Of a stretch of 54,758 nt of DNA, positions 35,622 through 45,012 are shown one piece after another. A program made the translations under genes and the position numbers. Source of the DNA: Methyloversatilis sp. (lineage in GTDB: Bacteria; Pseudomonadota; Gammaproteobacteria; Burkholderiales; Rhodocyclaceae). Each line of letters opens with the position of its first letter. Positions within the stretch are counted from its first letter, which is position 1. The stretch covers positions 1 to 54,758 of the forward strand of contig JAGNYW010000017.1 in NCBI GenBank assembly GCA_017984755.1, written 5' to 3'. The notes under the pieces are model-generated. The model was not told where the DNA came from and ran no database searches. It worked only from the letters and a program-made list of their open reading frames with translations.

Positions 35622-36152
35622 ATGAGACGAATGCGGCCAGCAGAAGCCGTATCAGGGGAGCAATACTTCCGAGGCGGTACAGTGTCTGCAGCACTCACTC
35701 ATTCCGGCGAGTACAGCGTTGAAGCGCGTCGCAACTGTTCCATGACGCCGCGCGCGCTCATGGCCTTTTTTCTGGTCACTGCGGCGCTTTCTCTTGCAAT
35801 AGCGTCGGCGTGGGCGTTCATGGGCGCGTGGTGGGTTTTGCCTTTTGCCGGACTCGAGATCACTGCGCTCGGACTCGCGTTCATTGCTTGCGGGCGGGGT
35901 GCAGGTGATTTCGAGCGCATACACCTGGACGATGATCGTCTGCTTGTCGAGGTCTGCGAGAAGGCTCGCTTGAGCCGTCATGAATTCGTGCCCGCATGGG
36001 CCAATGTTGAAACAAGGCGTGTGGGTCTGGGTTCCGAGGTGGTTGTCCGGTGCCGTGACCGTCATGTCCGGGTGGGGCGTTACCTCGACGAGAGCGGGCG
36101 TGCGAAGCTTGCGCGAGAGCTTTCGGTGAGGTTGAAGCAAAAACGGTTTTAG
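35622..36152 (+). CDS. DUF2244 integral membrane protein
   Basis: A 176-residue protein of the DUF2244 type: about 38 N-terminal residues, two closely spaced helices (~46-66 and ~70-92), then a soluble C-terminal domain (GDFERIHLDDDRLLVEV, ending with a basic tail). DUF2244 genes commonly neighbour cytochrome oxidase clusters; no activity is known. The true start could be a later ATG at residue 4 or 41. It precedes ctaC by 45 bp and may be part of its operon. Confidence 0.78.
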   Translation: MRRMRPAEAVSGEQYFRGGTVSAALTHSGEYSVEARRNCSMTPRALMAFFLVTAALSLAIASAWAFMGAWWVLPFAGLEITALGLAFIACGRGAGDFERIHLDDDRLLVEVCEKARLSRHEFVPAWANVETRRVGLGSEVVVRCRDRHVRVGRYLDESGRAKLARELSVRLKQKRF

Positions 36153-36197
36153 AATCGCGGTTCAAGAATCATCACAACACACATCTGGGGTTGCACT

Positions 36198-37340
36198 ATG
36201 GCGCTAACAAGAGGTGGCCTGCACATTACCCGTGGGGCGTGCGCGGCATTGGCTTTTTCTCTGTTTTCGGGTCTGGCCCGGGCAGAGATGAAATTGAATC
36301 TGCAGGAGCCAATCACCCAGCTGGGCCGCGAGGTGTATGACCTGCACCTCCTGATGACCATAGTCTGCGGCATCATTTTCGTGGCCGTATTCGGCGTGAT
36401 GTTCTGGTCTGTATTCGTCCACCGCAAGTCGGCTGGCTACAAGGCAGCAACCTTCCACGAAAGCACCACGGTCGAAATCCTCTGGACCATCGTGCCTGTC
36501 TTCATACTGCTCGGCATGGCCTGGCCGGCGACGAAGACGATTCTCGCGATGCGCGACACAAGCAATGCCGACATCACGATCAAGGCGACTGGTTATCAGT
36601 GGAAGTGGGGTTATGACTACCTCAAGGGTGAGGGCGAAGGGATCAGTTTCGTCAGCACGCTGGCCACGCCGCAACCGCAGATCCGCAACGAAACGACCAA
36701 GGGCAACGATTACCTGCTTGAAGTCGACAATGAACTCGTTGTGCCGGTCGGCAAGAAGGTTCGCATCCTCACGACGGCGAACGACGTGATTCACGCGTGG
36801 TGGGTACCGGCCCTCGCAGTCAAGCAGGATGCTGTGCCGGGCTTCATCCGCGACACGTGGTTCCGGGCGGAAAAGACGGGTACCTACCGCGGCCAGTGCG
36901 CCGAGCTCTGCGGCAAGGAACACGGCTACATGCCGATCGTTGTCCGGATCGTCACCGATGCCGAATACGCCGAGTGGGTCGACGGCAAGAAGAAGGCAAT
37001 GGCCGCTGCGGCCGATGACCCGAACAAGATGTATGCGGTGGAGGAATTGGCGCCGCGTGGAGAAAAGGTCTTCGCAGCTAACTGCGCAGCCTGTCATCAG
37101 GCCAACGGCCAGGGTCTCCCGCCGGCCTTCCCGCCGCTCGACGGTTCAAAGGTCGTTCTCGGGCCGCAGGATGGGCAGATCAACATCCTGCTCAACGGCA
37201 AGAGCGGTACCGCCATGGCTGCCTTCAAGCATCTGAGCGATACGGAGCTTGCGGCCGTAATCACTTACACGCGGAACAGCTGGAGCAACGCGACCGGCGA
37301 GGTCGTTCAACCGTCGGACATCAAGGTGGCGCGCAATTGA
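36198..37340 (+). CDS. ctaC: Cytochrome c oxidase subunit II with fused cytochrome c domain
   Basis: A 380-residue caa3-type subunit II. A signal peptide (cleavage after ARA, ~29) and two TM helices (~45-70 and ~90-110) precede a cupredoxin domain whose CuA ligands lie in GQCAELCGKEHGYMPIV (~232-248). A C-terminal cytochrome c domain carries the heme site CAACH (~296-300). It accepts electrons from cytochrome c and passes them to subunit I. The gene starts the oxidase operon. No strong Shine-Dalgarno precedes the ATG. Confidence 0.95.
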   Translation: MALTRGGLHITRGACAALAFSLFSGLARAEMKLNLQEPITQLGREVYDLHLLMTIVCGIIFVAVFGVMFWSVFVHRKSAGYKAATFHESTTVEILWTIVPVFILLGMAWPATKTILAMRDTSNADITIKATGYQWKWGYDYLKGEGEGISFVSTLATPQPQIRNETTKGNDYLLEVDNELVVPVGKKVRILTTANDVIHAWWVPALAVKQDAVPGFIRDTWFRAEKTGTYRGQCAELCGKEHGYMPIVVRIVTDAEYAEWVDGKKKAMAAAADDPNKMYAVEELAPRGEKVFAANCAACHQANGQGLPPAFPPLDGSKVVLGPQDGQINILLNGKSGTAMAAFKHLSDTELAAVITYTRNSWSNATGEVVQPSDIKVARN

Positions 37341-37392
37341 GCGGCCTTCTCTGAACGTTCAGTCAACTTTCTAGATTCTTCAGGAGATATTC

Positions 37393-38979
37393 ATGGCTGC
37401 GATTCCGGGCGGTGCCGACCACGCGCACGACCACGCACACGATCACCCCAGCGGCATCATGCGCTGGGTCACGACGACGAATCACAAGGACATCGGCTCG
37501 ATGTACCTCTGGTTCAGTTTCGCGATGTTCATTGTCGGCGGCATCATGGCGCTGGTCATCCGCGCCGAGTTGTTCCAGCCGGGGCTTCAGGTTGTCGATC
37601 CGGACCGCTTCAACCAGATGACCACGCTGCATGGTCTCATCATGGTGTTCGGCGCGATCATGCCGGCCTTCGTCGGCTTTGCGAACTGGATGATTCCGCT
37701 GATGATCGGTGCTTCCGACATGGCGTTCGCGCGGATGAACAACTGGTCGTTCTGGCTCCTGCCTCCGGCCGCCATCCTGTTGACGTCGTCGCTGCTGGTT
37801 CCGGGTGGTGCCGCGGCTTCGGGCTGGACTCTTTATCCGCCGCTGACCGTTCAGATGGGCATAGGCATGGACATGGCGATCTTCGCGGTGCACATCCTCG
37901 GCATCTCGTCGATCATGGGCTCGATCAACATCGTGACCACCATTCTCAACATGCGTGCTCCGGGCATGACGCTGATGAAGATGCCGCTTTTCTGCTGGAC
38001 CTGGCTCATCACCGCGTATTTGGTGATTGCAGTGATGCCGGTTCTCGCGGGCGCAGTCACGATGATTCTGACCGATCGCCATTTCGGTACGAGTTTCTTC
38101 AATGCAGCCGGTGGCGGTGATCCGGTGCTGTATCAGCATATCTTCTGGTTCTTCGGCCATCCCGAGGTGTACATCATCGCCATTCCGGCGTTCGGTGTCG
38201 TTTCGCAGGTGATTCCGGCCTTCTCGCGCAAGCCGCTGTTCGGTTATGCATCGATGGTTTATGCAACGTCGTCGATCGCGATCCTGTCCTTCATCGTGTG
38301 GGCACACCACATGTACACGGTAGGAATGCCGGTTGCGGGTCAGCTCTACTTCATGTTCGCCACGATGCTGATCGCGATCCCGACCGGTGTGAAGGTGTTC
38401 AACTGGGTAGCCACGATGTGGCGCGGCTCACTGTCCTTCGAAACCCCGATGCTTTTCTCCATCGGTTTCCTGTTCCTCTTCACGCTCGGCGGTTTCTCCG
38501 GCCTCGTACTGTCGATGACGGCGGTGGACGTCCAGCTTCACGACAGTTATTACGTCGTTGCGCATTTCCATTACGTGATGGTTGCAGGTGCGCTGTTCTC
38601 GGCTTACGCCGGAGCCTACTACTGGCTGCCGAAGTGGACGGGTCACATGTATGACGAGAAGCTCGGCAAGCTGCACTTCTGGCTGTCGATCGTGTTCTTC
38701 AACATGACTTTCTTCGTGCAGCACTTCCTCGGTCTCGCAGGCATGCCGCGCCGCATCCCTGACTATTCGCTGCAGTTCGCCGAATTCAACATGATTTCGT
38801 CGATCGGCGCCTTCGGTTTCGGTTTGTCGCAACTGGTGTTCCTCGTGGTTGCCCTGAAGTGCATCAAGGGTGGTGAGAAAGCGTCCGCCAAGCCCTGGGA
38901 CGGTGCTGAAGGTCTCGAGTGGACAGTTCCGTCGCCGGCCCCGTATCACACATTCGAAACGCCGCCGGCCTTCAAGTGA
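37393..38979 (+). CDS. ctaD: Cytochrome c oxidase subunit I
   Basis: A 528-residue A-type heme-copper oxidase subunit I with 12 transmembrane helices and a His-rich N-terminus (DHAHDHAHDH). Heme a ligand region TLHGLIMVFG, the type A1 proton-channel motif GHPEVYIIAIPAFG (~258-271), the CuB pair WAHHMYTVG and the heme a/a3 ligands in VVAHFHYVMV are all present. It contains the oxygen reduction site and pumps protons. An AGGAG site precedes its ATG. Confidence 0.97.
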   Translation: MAAIPGGADHAHDHAHDHPSGIMRWVTTTNHKDIGSMYLWFSFAMFIVGGIMALVIRAELFQPGLQVVDPDRFNQMTTLHGLIMVFGAIMPAFVGFANWMIPLMIGASDMAFARMNNWSFWLLPPAAILLTSSLLVPGGAAASGWTLYPPLTVQMGIGMDMAIFAVHILGISSIMGSINIVTTILNMRAPGMTLMKMPLFCWTWLITAYLVIAVMPVLAGAVTMILTDRHFGTSFFNAAGGGDPVLYQHIFWFFGHPEVYIIAIPAFGVVSQVIPAFSRKPLFGYASMVYATSSIAILSFIVWAHHMYTVGMPVAGQLYFMFATMLIAIPTGVKVFNWVATMWRGSLSFETPMLFSIGFLFLFTLGGFSGLVLSMTAVDVQLHDSYYVVAHFHYVMVAGALFSAYAGAYYWLPKWTGHMYDEKLGKLHFWLSIVFFNMTFFVQHFLGLAGMPRRIPDYSLQFAEFNMISSIGAFGFGLSQLVFLVVALKCIKGGEKASAKPWDGAEGLEWTVPSPAPYHTFETPPAFK

Positions 38980-38987
38980 GCGGTTTC

Positions 38988-39107
38988 ATGCAGATGACCG
39001 ATGAGGATCTTCGCCGCCGCAACGTCCGTACGGCGTTGTGGCTGGCGGCTACGGCCGTTGCCGTATTCGTCATGTTCCTGTTCCGCTACGCGCTGTCCGG
39101 GCCATGA
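38988..39107 (+). CDS. Cytochrome oxidase small assembly protein
   Basis: A 39-residue single-helix protein (MQMTDEDLRRRNVRTALWL..., helix ~18-36). Similar short proteins occur between ctaD and ctaG in betaproteobacteria and are named small assembly proteins. The start may be the second Met (38994). Its stop overlaps ctaG by 4 nt (ATGA). Its size makes it easy to miss; context and the coupling support it. Confidence 0.75.
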   Translation: MQMTDEDLRRRNVRTALWLAATAVAVFVMFLFRYALSGP

Positions 39108-39691
39108 TGGACAGGCTTCAGGCCGCGACGCGGACGGACGGCCGAAATCGCTCGACCCTGATCAGGTTGATCATTTCGGCTCTGCTGATGTTCGGTTTCG
39201 GCTATGCGCTCGTTCCGTTTTACGAAAAGCTTTGTCAGGTGCTTGATGTAAATAACCTGAACAAGCAGGAAAATCCGTTGCCCCTGAACACGCAAATCGA
39301 CCGTTCGCGCAGCGTTTCGATAGAATTCGACGCCAATCTGCACCGGCTGCCATGGAACTTCAAGCCTGTGACCGGTTCGCTCACGGTTCATCCCGGGGAA
39401 GTTGTAACCGTGGAGTACGAGGTTTCGAACACGCGCGGAAATGCAGTCACAGGACAGGCAATTCCAAGCTATACGCCGATGGTGGCAATGGAGCATTTTC
39501 AGAAGCTGGAATGCTTTTGTTTCAAGCAGCAGACACTGGCAGCAGGGGAGGTCCGCCGGATGCCGGTCGCGTTCCTCGTGTCCCCATCGCTGCCGAAGGA
39601 CATACACACGATCACGCTCTCCTACACGTTCTTCGAAGTGCCGGGTGCAACCGCGGCGACTGCTGCGGCGAAACCTGCCGAAGGAGGCTGA
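39104..39691 (+). CDS. ctaG: Cytochrome c oxidase assembly protein CtaG (Cox11-type)
   Basis: A 195-residue copper chaperone: one N-terminal membrane helix (~19-37), then a periplasmic immunoglobulin-like domain with the copper-binding CFC motif (C137, C139 in KLECFCFKQQ) and the FKPV-type strand characteristic of Cox11. It delivers copper to the CuB site of subunit I. Start choice is between adjacent ATGs at 39104 and 39107; the first gives the ATGA overlap. Confidence 0.94.
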   Translation: MMDRLQAATRTDGRNRSTLIRLIISALLMFGFGYALVPFYEKLCQVLDVNNLNKQENPLPLNTQIDRSRSVSIEFDANLHRLPWNFKPVTGSLTVHPGEVVTVEYEVSNTRGNAVTGQAIPSYTPMVAMEHFQKLECFCFKQQTLAAGEVRRMPVAFLVSPSLPKDIHTITLSYTFFEVPGATAATAAAKPAEGG

Positions 39692-39697
39692 TCCGAC

Positions 39698-39886
39698 ATG
39701 GCTAATCTCGTGAAGAATGTTGCGACGGTACTTTCCGCGTTCGTGGGGATACGGGGAAAGCGCAGCCATGAAGAGGTTGCGGCTACCCTGACACCGGTAC
39801 AGATCATAATTACCGGTGTCGTTGCAGCCGCCCTGTTCGTGACAACCGTTATTTTGGGTGTTCGATTTCTTATCAGCATTGCTTGA
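39698..39886 (+). CDS. DUF2970 single-helix protein
   Basis: A 62-residue protein with a cytoplasmic N-terminus (FVGIRGKRSHEEV) and one C-terminal transmembrane helix (~34-58), fitting DUF2970. These are found between ctaG and ctaE in betaproteobacteria and are presumed oxidase accessory proteins. The gene begins 6 bp after ctaG. Confidence 0.85.
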   Translation: MANLVKNVATVLSAFVGIRGKRSHEEVAATLTPVQIIITGVVAAALFVTTVILGVRFLISIA

Positions 39887-39913
39887 CAGAAAAACCGGGA
39901 AGGAAAACCAGAA

Positions 39914-40780
39914 ATGAGTTCGCATACGCCCAATCAGGCACCGTACTACTACGTGCCTGCGCCATCGACCTATCCGATCACCGGTTCGGCCGCGCTGTTG
40001 CTTTTCGCGCTTGGTTCCGTGCTGACCATGAACAAGATCAGCGGTGGCGGTTATGTCCTGGGTGCCGGCGTCCTGACGCTGCTCTACATGATGTTCATCT
40101 GGTTCCGGAAGGTCGCGCACGAGTCTGAGGGTGGCCTCTACAACAAGCGTGTCGGCATGTCCTTCCGCTGGGCCATGGGTTGGTTCATCTTTTCGGAAGT
40201 GATGTTCTTTGCGGCTTTCTTCGGTGCGCTTTTTTACGCCCGCGTTCTTTCGGTTCCCGACCTCGCATCGCTCGAGCATCAGGCACTGTTGTGGCCGGAT
40301 GCTACAAGCGTCTGGCCGAATCCGGGGCCTGCATACGACGACGGTCCGTTCACCCCGATGGGGGCGTGGGGCATTCCGGCGCTCAATACCTTCCTGTTGC
40401 TCACGTCTGGTGTCACGTTGACATGGGCGCACCATGGCCTGCTGCACAATAATCGTGGTCAGTTGAAGCTGGGTCTGTTGATGACGATCATTCTTGGCTT
40501 CGTGTTCCTGGGTTTCCAGGTTTACGAGTACATGCATGCGTACAGTGATCTGAATGTGAAACTGACAACCGGGATTTTCGGGTCAGTGTTCTACATGCTG
40601 ACCGGTTTTCATGGTTTTCACGTCACCATTGGTGCGACCATGCTAACCGTGATATTGTGCCGCGTTCTTGCAGGACACTTCACGGCTGATAACCACTTCG
40701 GGTTTGAGGCAGTCGCCTGGTACTGGCACTTCGTGGACGTCGTCTGGCTTCTGCTCTTTGTAGTGGTCTACTGGATTTGA
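39914..40780 (+). CDS. ctaE: Cytochrome c oxidase subunit III
   Basis: A 288-residue subunit III with seven hydrophobic helices and the family patterns GWFIFSEVMFFAAFFGALF, TFLLLTSGVTLTWAHH (~158-173) and AVAWYWHFVDVVWLLLF (~266-282). It stabilises the proton-pumping core. It ends the structural operon and is followed by a terminator. Confidence 0.96.
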   Translation: MSSHTPNQAPYYYVPAPSTYPITGSAALLLFALGSVLTMNKISGGGYVLGAGVLTLLYMMFIWFRKVAHESEGGLYNKRVGMSFRWAMGWFIFSEVMFFAAFFGALFYARVLSVPDLASLEHQALLWPDATSVWPNPGPAYDDGPFTPMGAWGIPALNTFLLLTSGVTLTWAHHGLLHNNRGQLKLGLLMTIILGFVFLGFQVYEYMHAYSDLNVKLTTGIFGSVFYMLTGFHGFHVTIGATMLTVILCRVLAGHFTADNHFGFEAVAWYWHFVDVVWLLLFVVVYWI

Positions 40781-40847
40781 TGGAGCCGAATTAGCGAGGA
40801 GGAGAGTGGGCCGGTACTCAACAAGAGCCCTTAAAAATAAATACTCG

Positions 40848-40876
40848 GCGCCGCACATCGTGCGGCGCTTTTTTTT
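40848..40876 (+). terminator. Intrinsic terminator of the cytochrome oxidase operon
   Basis: A 9-bp GC hairpin, GCGCCGCAC (40848-40856) with loop ATC and GTGCGGCGC (40860-40868), followed by a run of eight T residues. This is the strongest terminator in the window. Confidence 0.92.
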
Positions 40877-40961
40877 GTGGTTCGAACCGGACAAAGCGCT
40901 TGATTGCGGATTCGAGGCAAGCTTCCCCGTCGCATGGCGCTCGCAGGTGATGAGCCGGATC

Positions 40962-41156
40962 TTAAAGCCTGCCGCTGATGAGACCGAAGCGGTAGCTGAG
41001 CATGAGGAAGAGGAAGAGCGCCATCGACAGGCCGACGCGGATCGCAAGGGAGCGCAGCATGCGGCTTGAGTTTCCTGTGTCGCGGAAGAGGAAGAACAGG
41101 GCTGAGCCAAGGCTCGCGATGACGAGCACCAATGCGAGAATTACGAGATAGCGCAT
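40962..41156 (-). CDS. DUF2909 twin-transmembrane small protein
   Basis: A 64-residue protein with two hydrophobic helices (~3-22 and ~39-60) joined by a basic loop (FRDTGNSSRMLRS), matching the twin-transmembrane DUF2909 family often found beside SURF1. The start is the ATG at 41156, the first Met before the hydrophobic helix. It is divergent from SURF1, with 51 bp between starts. Function unknown. Confidence 0.8.
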   Translation of the reverse strand: MRYLVILALVLVIASLGSALFFLFRDTGNSSRMLRSLAIRVGLSMALFLFLMLSYRFGLISGRL

Positions 41157-41207
41157 CAAACGATTCCTTTTCCGAAGTGTCCAGTGTACCCCGGACCTTT
41201 GACTGCA

Positions 41208-41930
41208 ATGACCCACTTCACATTCGCCCACCGCGTTTTCGTCATCCGCCCATGGCCGGCGCTCGCCTGCGCAGTCGTGATCGCAACCACCCTCGCTGCC
41301 GCGCAGTGGCAGACTGCGCGAGCGCGCTACAAGCAGGGTCTGGTCGATGCCTACGAGCTGTCGCAGAAGCGACCGTCGCAAGATGTGTCGAACTGGGGCA
41401 GCGATTCGCCGCCGGAGTTCTCGCGCGCTTCGCTTCAGGGTGAGTGGAAACCGGGGGCACTGATTTTTGCGGACAATCAGGTTCGCGACGGGCAGGTCGG
41501 ATATTCGGTTTACATGCCCCTCTGCCAGACCGAAATGCGCTGTGTTCTGGTTGATCGGGGATGGGTGAAGGCCGGTGCGCGCCGTGCTGATCTTCCGGAT
41601 GTCGTGTCGCCCTCCGGGATGCAGCGCGTTGAAGGTGTCGTGCTGCGCGCCCAGTCGAAATTCGTCGAACTTTCGGAACAGTCAGTGGAGGGACGTGTCT
41701 GGCAGAACGTCACGGTCGACCGCGTCTCGCGTGCCAGCGGGCTCGAACTGGCGCCCTTCATCCTCGCGCAGTCGGACGCGGGCGACGACGGGCTCAGACG
41801 CGACGTGATCAAGCCGGAATTCGGCGTCGAAAAACACATCGCTTACGCAGCGCAGTGGTATGCCTTTGCGCTGGTGACGGCCATATCCGGCCTGTTTGCG
41901 GCAATGAGGAAAACAGGAGAGAAGTCTTGA
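41208..41930 (+). CDS. SURF1 family cytochrome oxidase biogenesis protein
   Basis: A 240-residue SURF1 protein with the typical two terminal membrane helices (~13-33 and ~215-233) and a periplasmic domain containing GEWKPGALIFADNQVRDGQVGY and VDRGWV. SURF1 helps insert heme a into oxidase subunit I. The start at 41208 is favoured over an ATG eight codons upstream. It overlaps the next gene by 4 nt through a TTGA junction. Confidence 0.9.
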   Translation: MTHFTFAHRVFVIRPWPALACAVVIATTLAAAQWQTARARYKQGLVDAYELSQKRPSQDVSNWGSDSPPEFSRASLQGEWKPGALIFADNQVRDGQVGYSVYMPLCQTEMRCVLVDRGWVKAGARRADLPDVVSPSGMQRVEGVVLRAQSKFVELSEQSVEGRVWQNVTVDRVSRASGLELAPFILAQSDAGDDGLRRDVIKPEFGVEKHIAYAAQWYAFALVTAISGLFAAMRKTGEKS

Positions 41931-42484
41931 AAGGCAAGAAAACGTTGGTCCTCATCGCTCTGGTGTGCGTACTCCCGCTGGTTGCCTCATACGCCTTGTA
42001 TTATTTCTGGCGCCCGGACAGCACGGTCAATTATGGACGGCTGCTCACGCCGGTCGCGCTGCCGCAGGAATCACTGCTGACGGTGCAGGAAAAGCCATTT
42101 GAGTTTTCAAGCCTCAAGGGCCGCTGGACGTTGGTACTCGCCGATGGCGGCGCATGCGACGCGCAATGCGAGCAGTCGCTCTATTACATACGTCAGGTGC
42201 GCAAGGCGCAGGGAGAGCATCAGGATCGCATCGAGCGCGTCTGGCTGGTCAGCGATGCGGCCATGCCCCCGCCGAAGCTGATCGAGGCTGTTGAAGGCAT
42301 GCATGTGGTCAGGGCCGCGGGTTCTGCGACGCTCGCTGCGGTGCTGCGTGATCCGGCCCACCCCAGGGCGATCCATCTGGTCGACCCGCTCGGGCAGGTG
42401 ATGATGCGGTATCCCGACCAGCCGGATCCCAAGAAGATGATCAAGGATTTCCAACGTTTGATGAAGTACTCGAGGCTGGGCTGA
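41927..42484 (+). CDS. SCO-like membrane-anchored thioredoxin-fold protein
   Basis: A 185-residue protein beginning at a TTG codon (41927) that overlaps the SURF1 stop; no ATG fits. It has an N-terminal anchor helix (~7-26) and a thioredoxin-like domain with a CxxxC pair (C77, C81, in GGACDAQCEQS) like SCO proteins, but the C-terminal His that completes an SCO copper site is not evident. Such genes are common between SURF1 and ctaA in betaproteobacteria and are presumed redox or copper helpers in oxidase assembly. Confidence 0.78.
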   Translation: MKGKKTLVLIALVCVLPLVASYALYYFWRPDSTVNYGRLLTPVALPQESLLTVQEKPFEFSSLKGRWTLVLADGGACDAQCEQSLYYIRQVRKAQGEHQDRIERVWLVSDAAMPPPKLIEAVEGMHVVRAAGSATLAAVLRDPAHPRAIHLVDPLGQVMMRYPDQPDPKKMIKDFQRLMKYSRLG

Positions 42485-43500
42485 TGAAAACCTACAGAAC
42501 TTTGCTGCTCGTAACCGTGGCGATGACTTTTGCGCTGATTGTGCTTGGCGCGTATGTGCGCCTGTCGGACGCGGGTCTGGGTTGCCCCGACTGGCCGGGC
42601 TGTTATGGTCACGTCACGGTTACGCAGGCGTCGGATCACATTTCGGCCGCTCAGGAAGCCAACCCGATGGGCCCGGTCACATTCGCCAAGGCGTGGAAGG
42701 AAATGATCCACCGTTACTTCGCGGGTGTCGTAGGGCTGTTCATTGTCGCCATTGCGGTGCTCGCCTGGCGCAACCGCCGCGATCCGGGTGCTTCGCCCTG
42801 GCTCGCCACCCTACTGGTCGGGGTGCTCGGCCTGCAGGCAATGTTCGGCAAGTGGACCGTCACCATGCTGCTCAAGCCAGCCATCGTGACCGGCCATCTG
42901 ATCGGCGGTCTGACGGTGCTGGCGCTGCTTGTCTGCCTGTACGCCCAGACGCTTGCACCGGTTCGCCGAGAGACGAGTCCTGCCCTGCGCGTGTTTGCGC
43001 TGTTTGCCTTCGTGATTCTCGCTGCCCAGATTTCGCTCGGCGGTTGGGTCAGCACAAATTACGCCGCACTCGCCTGTTCGGACCTGCCGACCTGCCGCGG
43101 TGCCTGGGTTCCGGAAATGGACATTGCGAACGGTTTTCACGTGATCCGTGAGCTGGGTGTCGGTGCCGACGGCGAGACACTGACCATCGAAGCCTTGACC
43201 GCGATCCACTGGATGCACCGCGTTGGCGCGGTCATTGCGTTCGTCGTCGTCGGCGCGCTGGCGATTGCATTGCGCCTTTCGGGCCATGCGGCGCTCGGCA
43301 GCGCATTGCTCGCGGTGCTGGTGCTGCAGGTGTTGCTCGGCCTTGCCAACGTGTGGTTCAGCCTGCCCCTGTCGCTGGCTGCAGCACACAACGGAGGTGC
43401 GGCAGCACTGGTGATCCTCATGGTGCTGATAAACTACTGCCTCCGCGCTGTCGCGCAGCAACGCTATTCCGGAGTTCTTCATGAAAGCCATGCGGCTTGA
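42484..43500 (+). CDS. ctaA: Heme A synthase (COX15/CtaA)
   Basis: A 338-residue protein with eight membrane helices. Heme-ligand histidines lie in the IHRYFAG (~76) and IHWMHR (~241) segments, with the family N-terminus [21 protein letters not shown] (in part). It oxidises the methyl group of heme O to give heme A. The ATG shares one nucleotide with the previous stop (TGATG). Confidence 0.94.
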   Translation: MKTYRTLLLVTVAMTFALIVLGAYVRLSDAGLGCPDWPGCYGHVTVTQASDHISAAQEANPMGPVTFAKAWKEMIHRYFAGVVGLFIVAIAVLAWRNRRDPGASPWLATLLVGVLGLQAMFGKWTVTMLLKPAIVTGHLIGGLTVLALLVCLYAQTLAPVRRETSPALRVFALFAFVILAAQISLGGWVSTNYAALACSDLPTCRGAWVPEMDIANGFHVIRELGVGADGETLTIEALTAIHWMHRVGAVIAFVVVGALAIALRLSGHAALGSALLAVLVLQVLLGLANVWFSLPLSLAAAHNGGAAALVILMVLINYCLRAVAQQRYSGVLHESHAA

Positions 43501-44380
43501 TATACCGCCTCTGTCGTTGAGGCTGGCCAATTATCTGCAGCTGACCAAGCCCCGGGTCGTTTCGCTGATCGTCTTCTGTGCGGTCATCGGCATGTTTCTG
43601 GCACAGCCAGAGGGCTTGCCGCCGATGGATGCGGTATTCGCCGCGACGGTCGGCATCGCGCTGGTGGCGGGGGCAGCTGCGGCCGTGAACTGCCTGGTCG
43701 AGCAGAAGATCGATGCCGTGATGGCGCGCACCCGCGCGCGGCCGCTGCCTCGCGGCGATGTGAATTCCATCGAGACGCTGGCTTTCTCGGGCGTCGTGGG
43801 TGGCGCCGGTCTCACCATTCTCTACCACTGGGTCAACCCCCTCACGATGTGGCTGACGCTGGGCACCTTCATCGGCTATGCGATCATCTACACGGTGCTG
43901 CTCAAGCCCGCCACGCCGCAGAACATCGTGATCGGCGGGGCGTCCGGGGCCATGCCGCCAGTACTCGGCTGGGCTGCCGTCACCGGCGAGGTGTCGTCCG
44001 ATGCGCTGCTTCTGTTCCTGATCATCTTCGCGTGGACCCCGCCGCACTTCTGGGCACTGGCGCTGTATCGCACGCAGGAGTACGCCAAGGCAGGTCTACC
44101 CATGCTTCCGGTCACGCACGGCGCCGAATACACGCGTCTGCAGGTCTTTCTCTACACGATCATCCTGTTTGCCGTTACGCTGCTCCCGTTTGCGTCGCGC
44201 ATGAGCGGACTGATCTACCTCGTGTCGGCGATCATTCTCGGCGGCATGTTCATCGCGTACGCGTGGCGTCTGATGCGCAACTATTCCGACGAACTTGCGA
44301 AGCGTACGTTCCGGTTTTCGCTTTATCACCTGTCGTTGCTGTTCGCCGCACTGCTGGTCGATCACTACATAAAGCTATGA
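43481..44380 (+). CDS. ctaB: Protoheme IX farnesyltransferase (heme O synthase)
   Basis: A 299-residue UbiA-type prenyltransferase with about nine helices. It shows [12 protein letters not shown] at the N-terminus and the Asp-rich substrate motif [21 protein letters not shown] (~67-88, in part). It attaches a farnesyl group to heme B to give heme O, the substrate of ctaA, whose 3' end it overlaps by 20 nt. A second ATG at 43490 is an alternative start. Confidence 0.95.
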   Translation: MKAMRLDIPPLSLRLANYLQLTKPRVVSLIVFCAVIGMFLAQPEGLPPMDAVFAATVGIALVAGAAAAVNCLVEQKIDAVMARTRARPLPRGDVNSIETLAFSGVVGGAGLTILYHWVNPLTMWLTLGTFIGYAIIYTVLLKPATPQNIVIGGASGAMPPVLGWAAVTGEVSSDALLLFLIIFAWTPPHFWALALYRTQEYAKAGLPMLPVTHGAEYTRLQVFLYTIILFAVTLLPFASRMSGLIYLVSAIILGGMFIAYAWRLMRNYSDELAKRTFRFSLYHLSLLFAALLVDHYIKL

Positions 44381-44961
44381 ACCGCCGCCTGTTCGTCACC
44401 GCGCTGCTGGCTGCAGCGCTTGCCGGTTGCGGGCCCTCGGGGCCTGCCTTCCGGAGTATCGATGTGACCGGCGCCGATTACGGTCGCGGGTTCAAGCTCA
44501 CCGACCACACTGGTCAGCCGCGCACGCTCGCCGATTACAAGGGCAAGCTCGTGACGCTGTTCTTCGGCTTCACCCACTGCCCGGACGTTTGCCCGACAAG
44601 CCTTTCCACAATGAAACAGGCGCTAACACTGCTTGGTCCAGATGCGGCGAAGGTGCAGGTGCTGTTCATCACCGTCGACCCCGAGCGCGATACGGCGGAC
44701 CTTCTGGCGAACTATGTTCCCAAGTTTGATTCGTCCTTCATCGGTTTGAGAGGTGATCCCGCAGCCACGGCGGAGACGGCCAAGGAATACAAGATCTTCT
44801 ACCAGAAGGTTGCGGGTGCCGCCGAAGGCCAGTACACGATGGACCACTCTGCCGGTACTTATGTGCACGATGCGCAGGGCCGGCTCCGCCTGTTCATCCG
44901 CCATGGCGAAACGGCGGAGAACATTGCGCAGGACCTGAAGGCGCTGCTGGCGGCGGGCTGA
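44377..44961 (+). CDS. SCO1/SenC family copper chaperone lipoprotein
   Basis: A 194-residue lipoprotein: signal peptide with lipobox LAGC (lipidated C18), then a thioredoxin fold with the SCO copper motif CPDVC (C68, C72) and the third ligand His in [11 protein letters not shown] (~160). It delivers copper to or reduces the CuA site of subunit II. It overlaps the ctaB stop by 4 nt (ATGA) and ends the assembly cluster. Confidence 0.93.
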   Translation: MNRRLFVTALLAAALAGCGPSGPAFRSIDVTGADYGRGFKLTDHTGQPRTLADYKGKLVTLFFGFTHCPDVCPTSLSTMKQALTLLGPDAAKVQVLFITVDPERDTADLLANYVPKFDSSFIGLRGDPAATAETAKEYKIFYQKVAGAAEGQYTMDHSAGTYVHDAQGRLRLFIRHGETAENIAQDLKALLAAG

Positions 44962-44968
44962 AAAAAAA

Positions 44969-44987
44969 GCGACCCGAAGGTCGCTTT
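44969..44987. terminator. Bidirectional terminator between the SCO1 and rpoH genes
   Basis: A hairpin GCGACC-CGAA-GGTCGC (44969-44984) with eight A residues before and TTT after, placed between convergent genes. Read leftwards it has a long T-tract and should stop rpoH transcription well; rightwards it is weaker. Confidence 0.8.
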
Positions 44988-45012
44988 CATGTTGTCGGGC
45001 CAGGTTGCCCCG

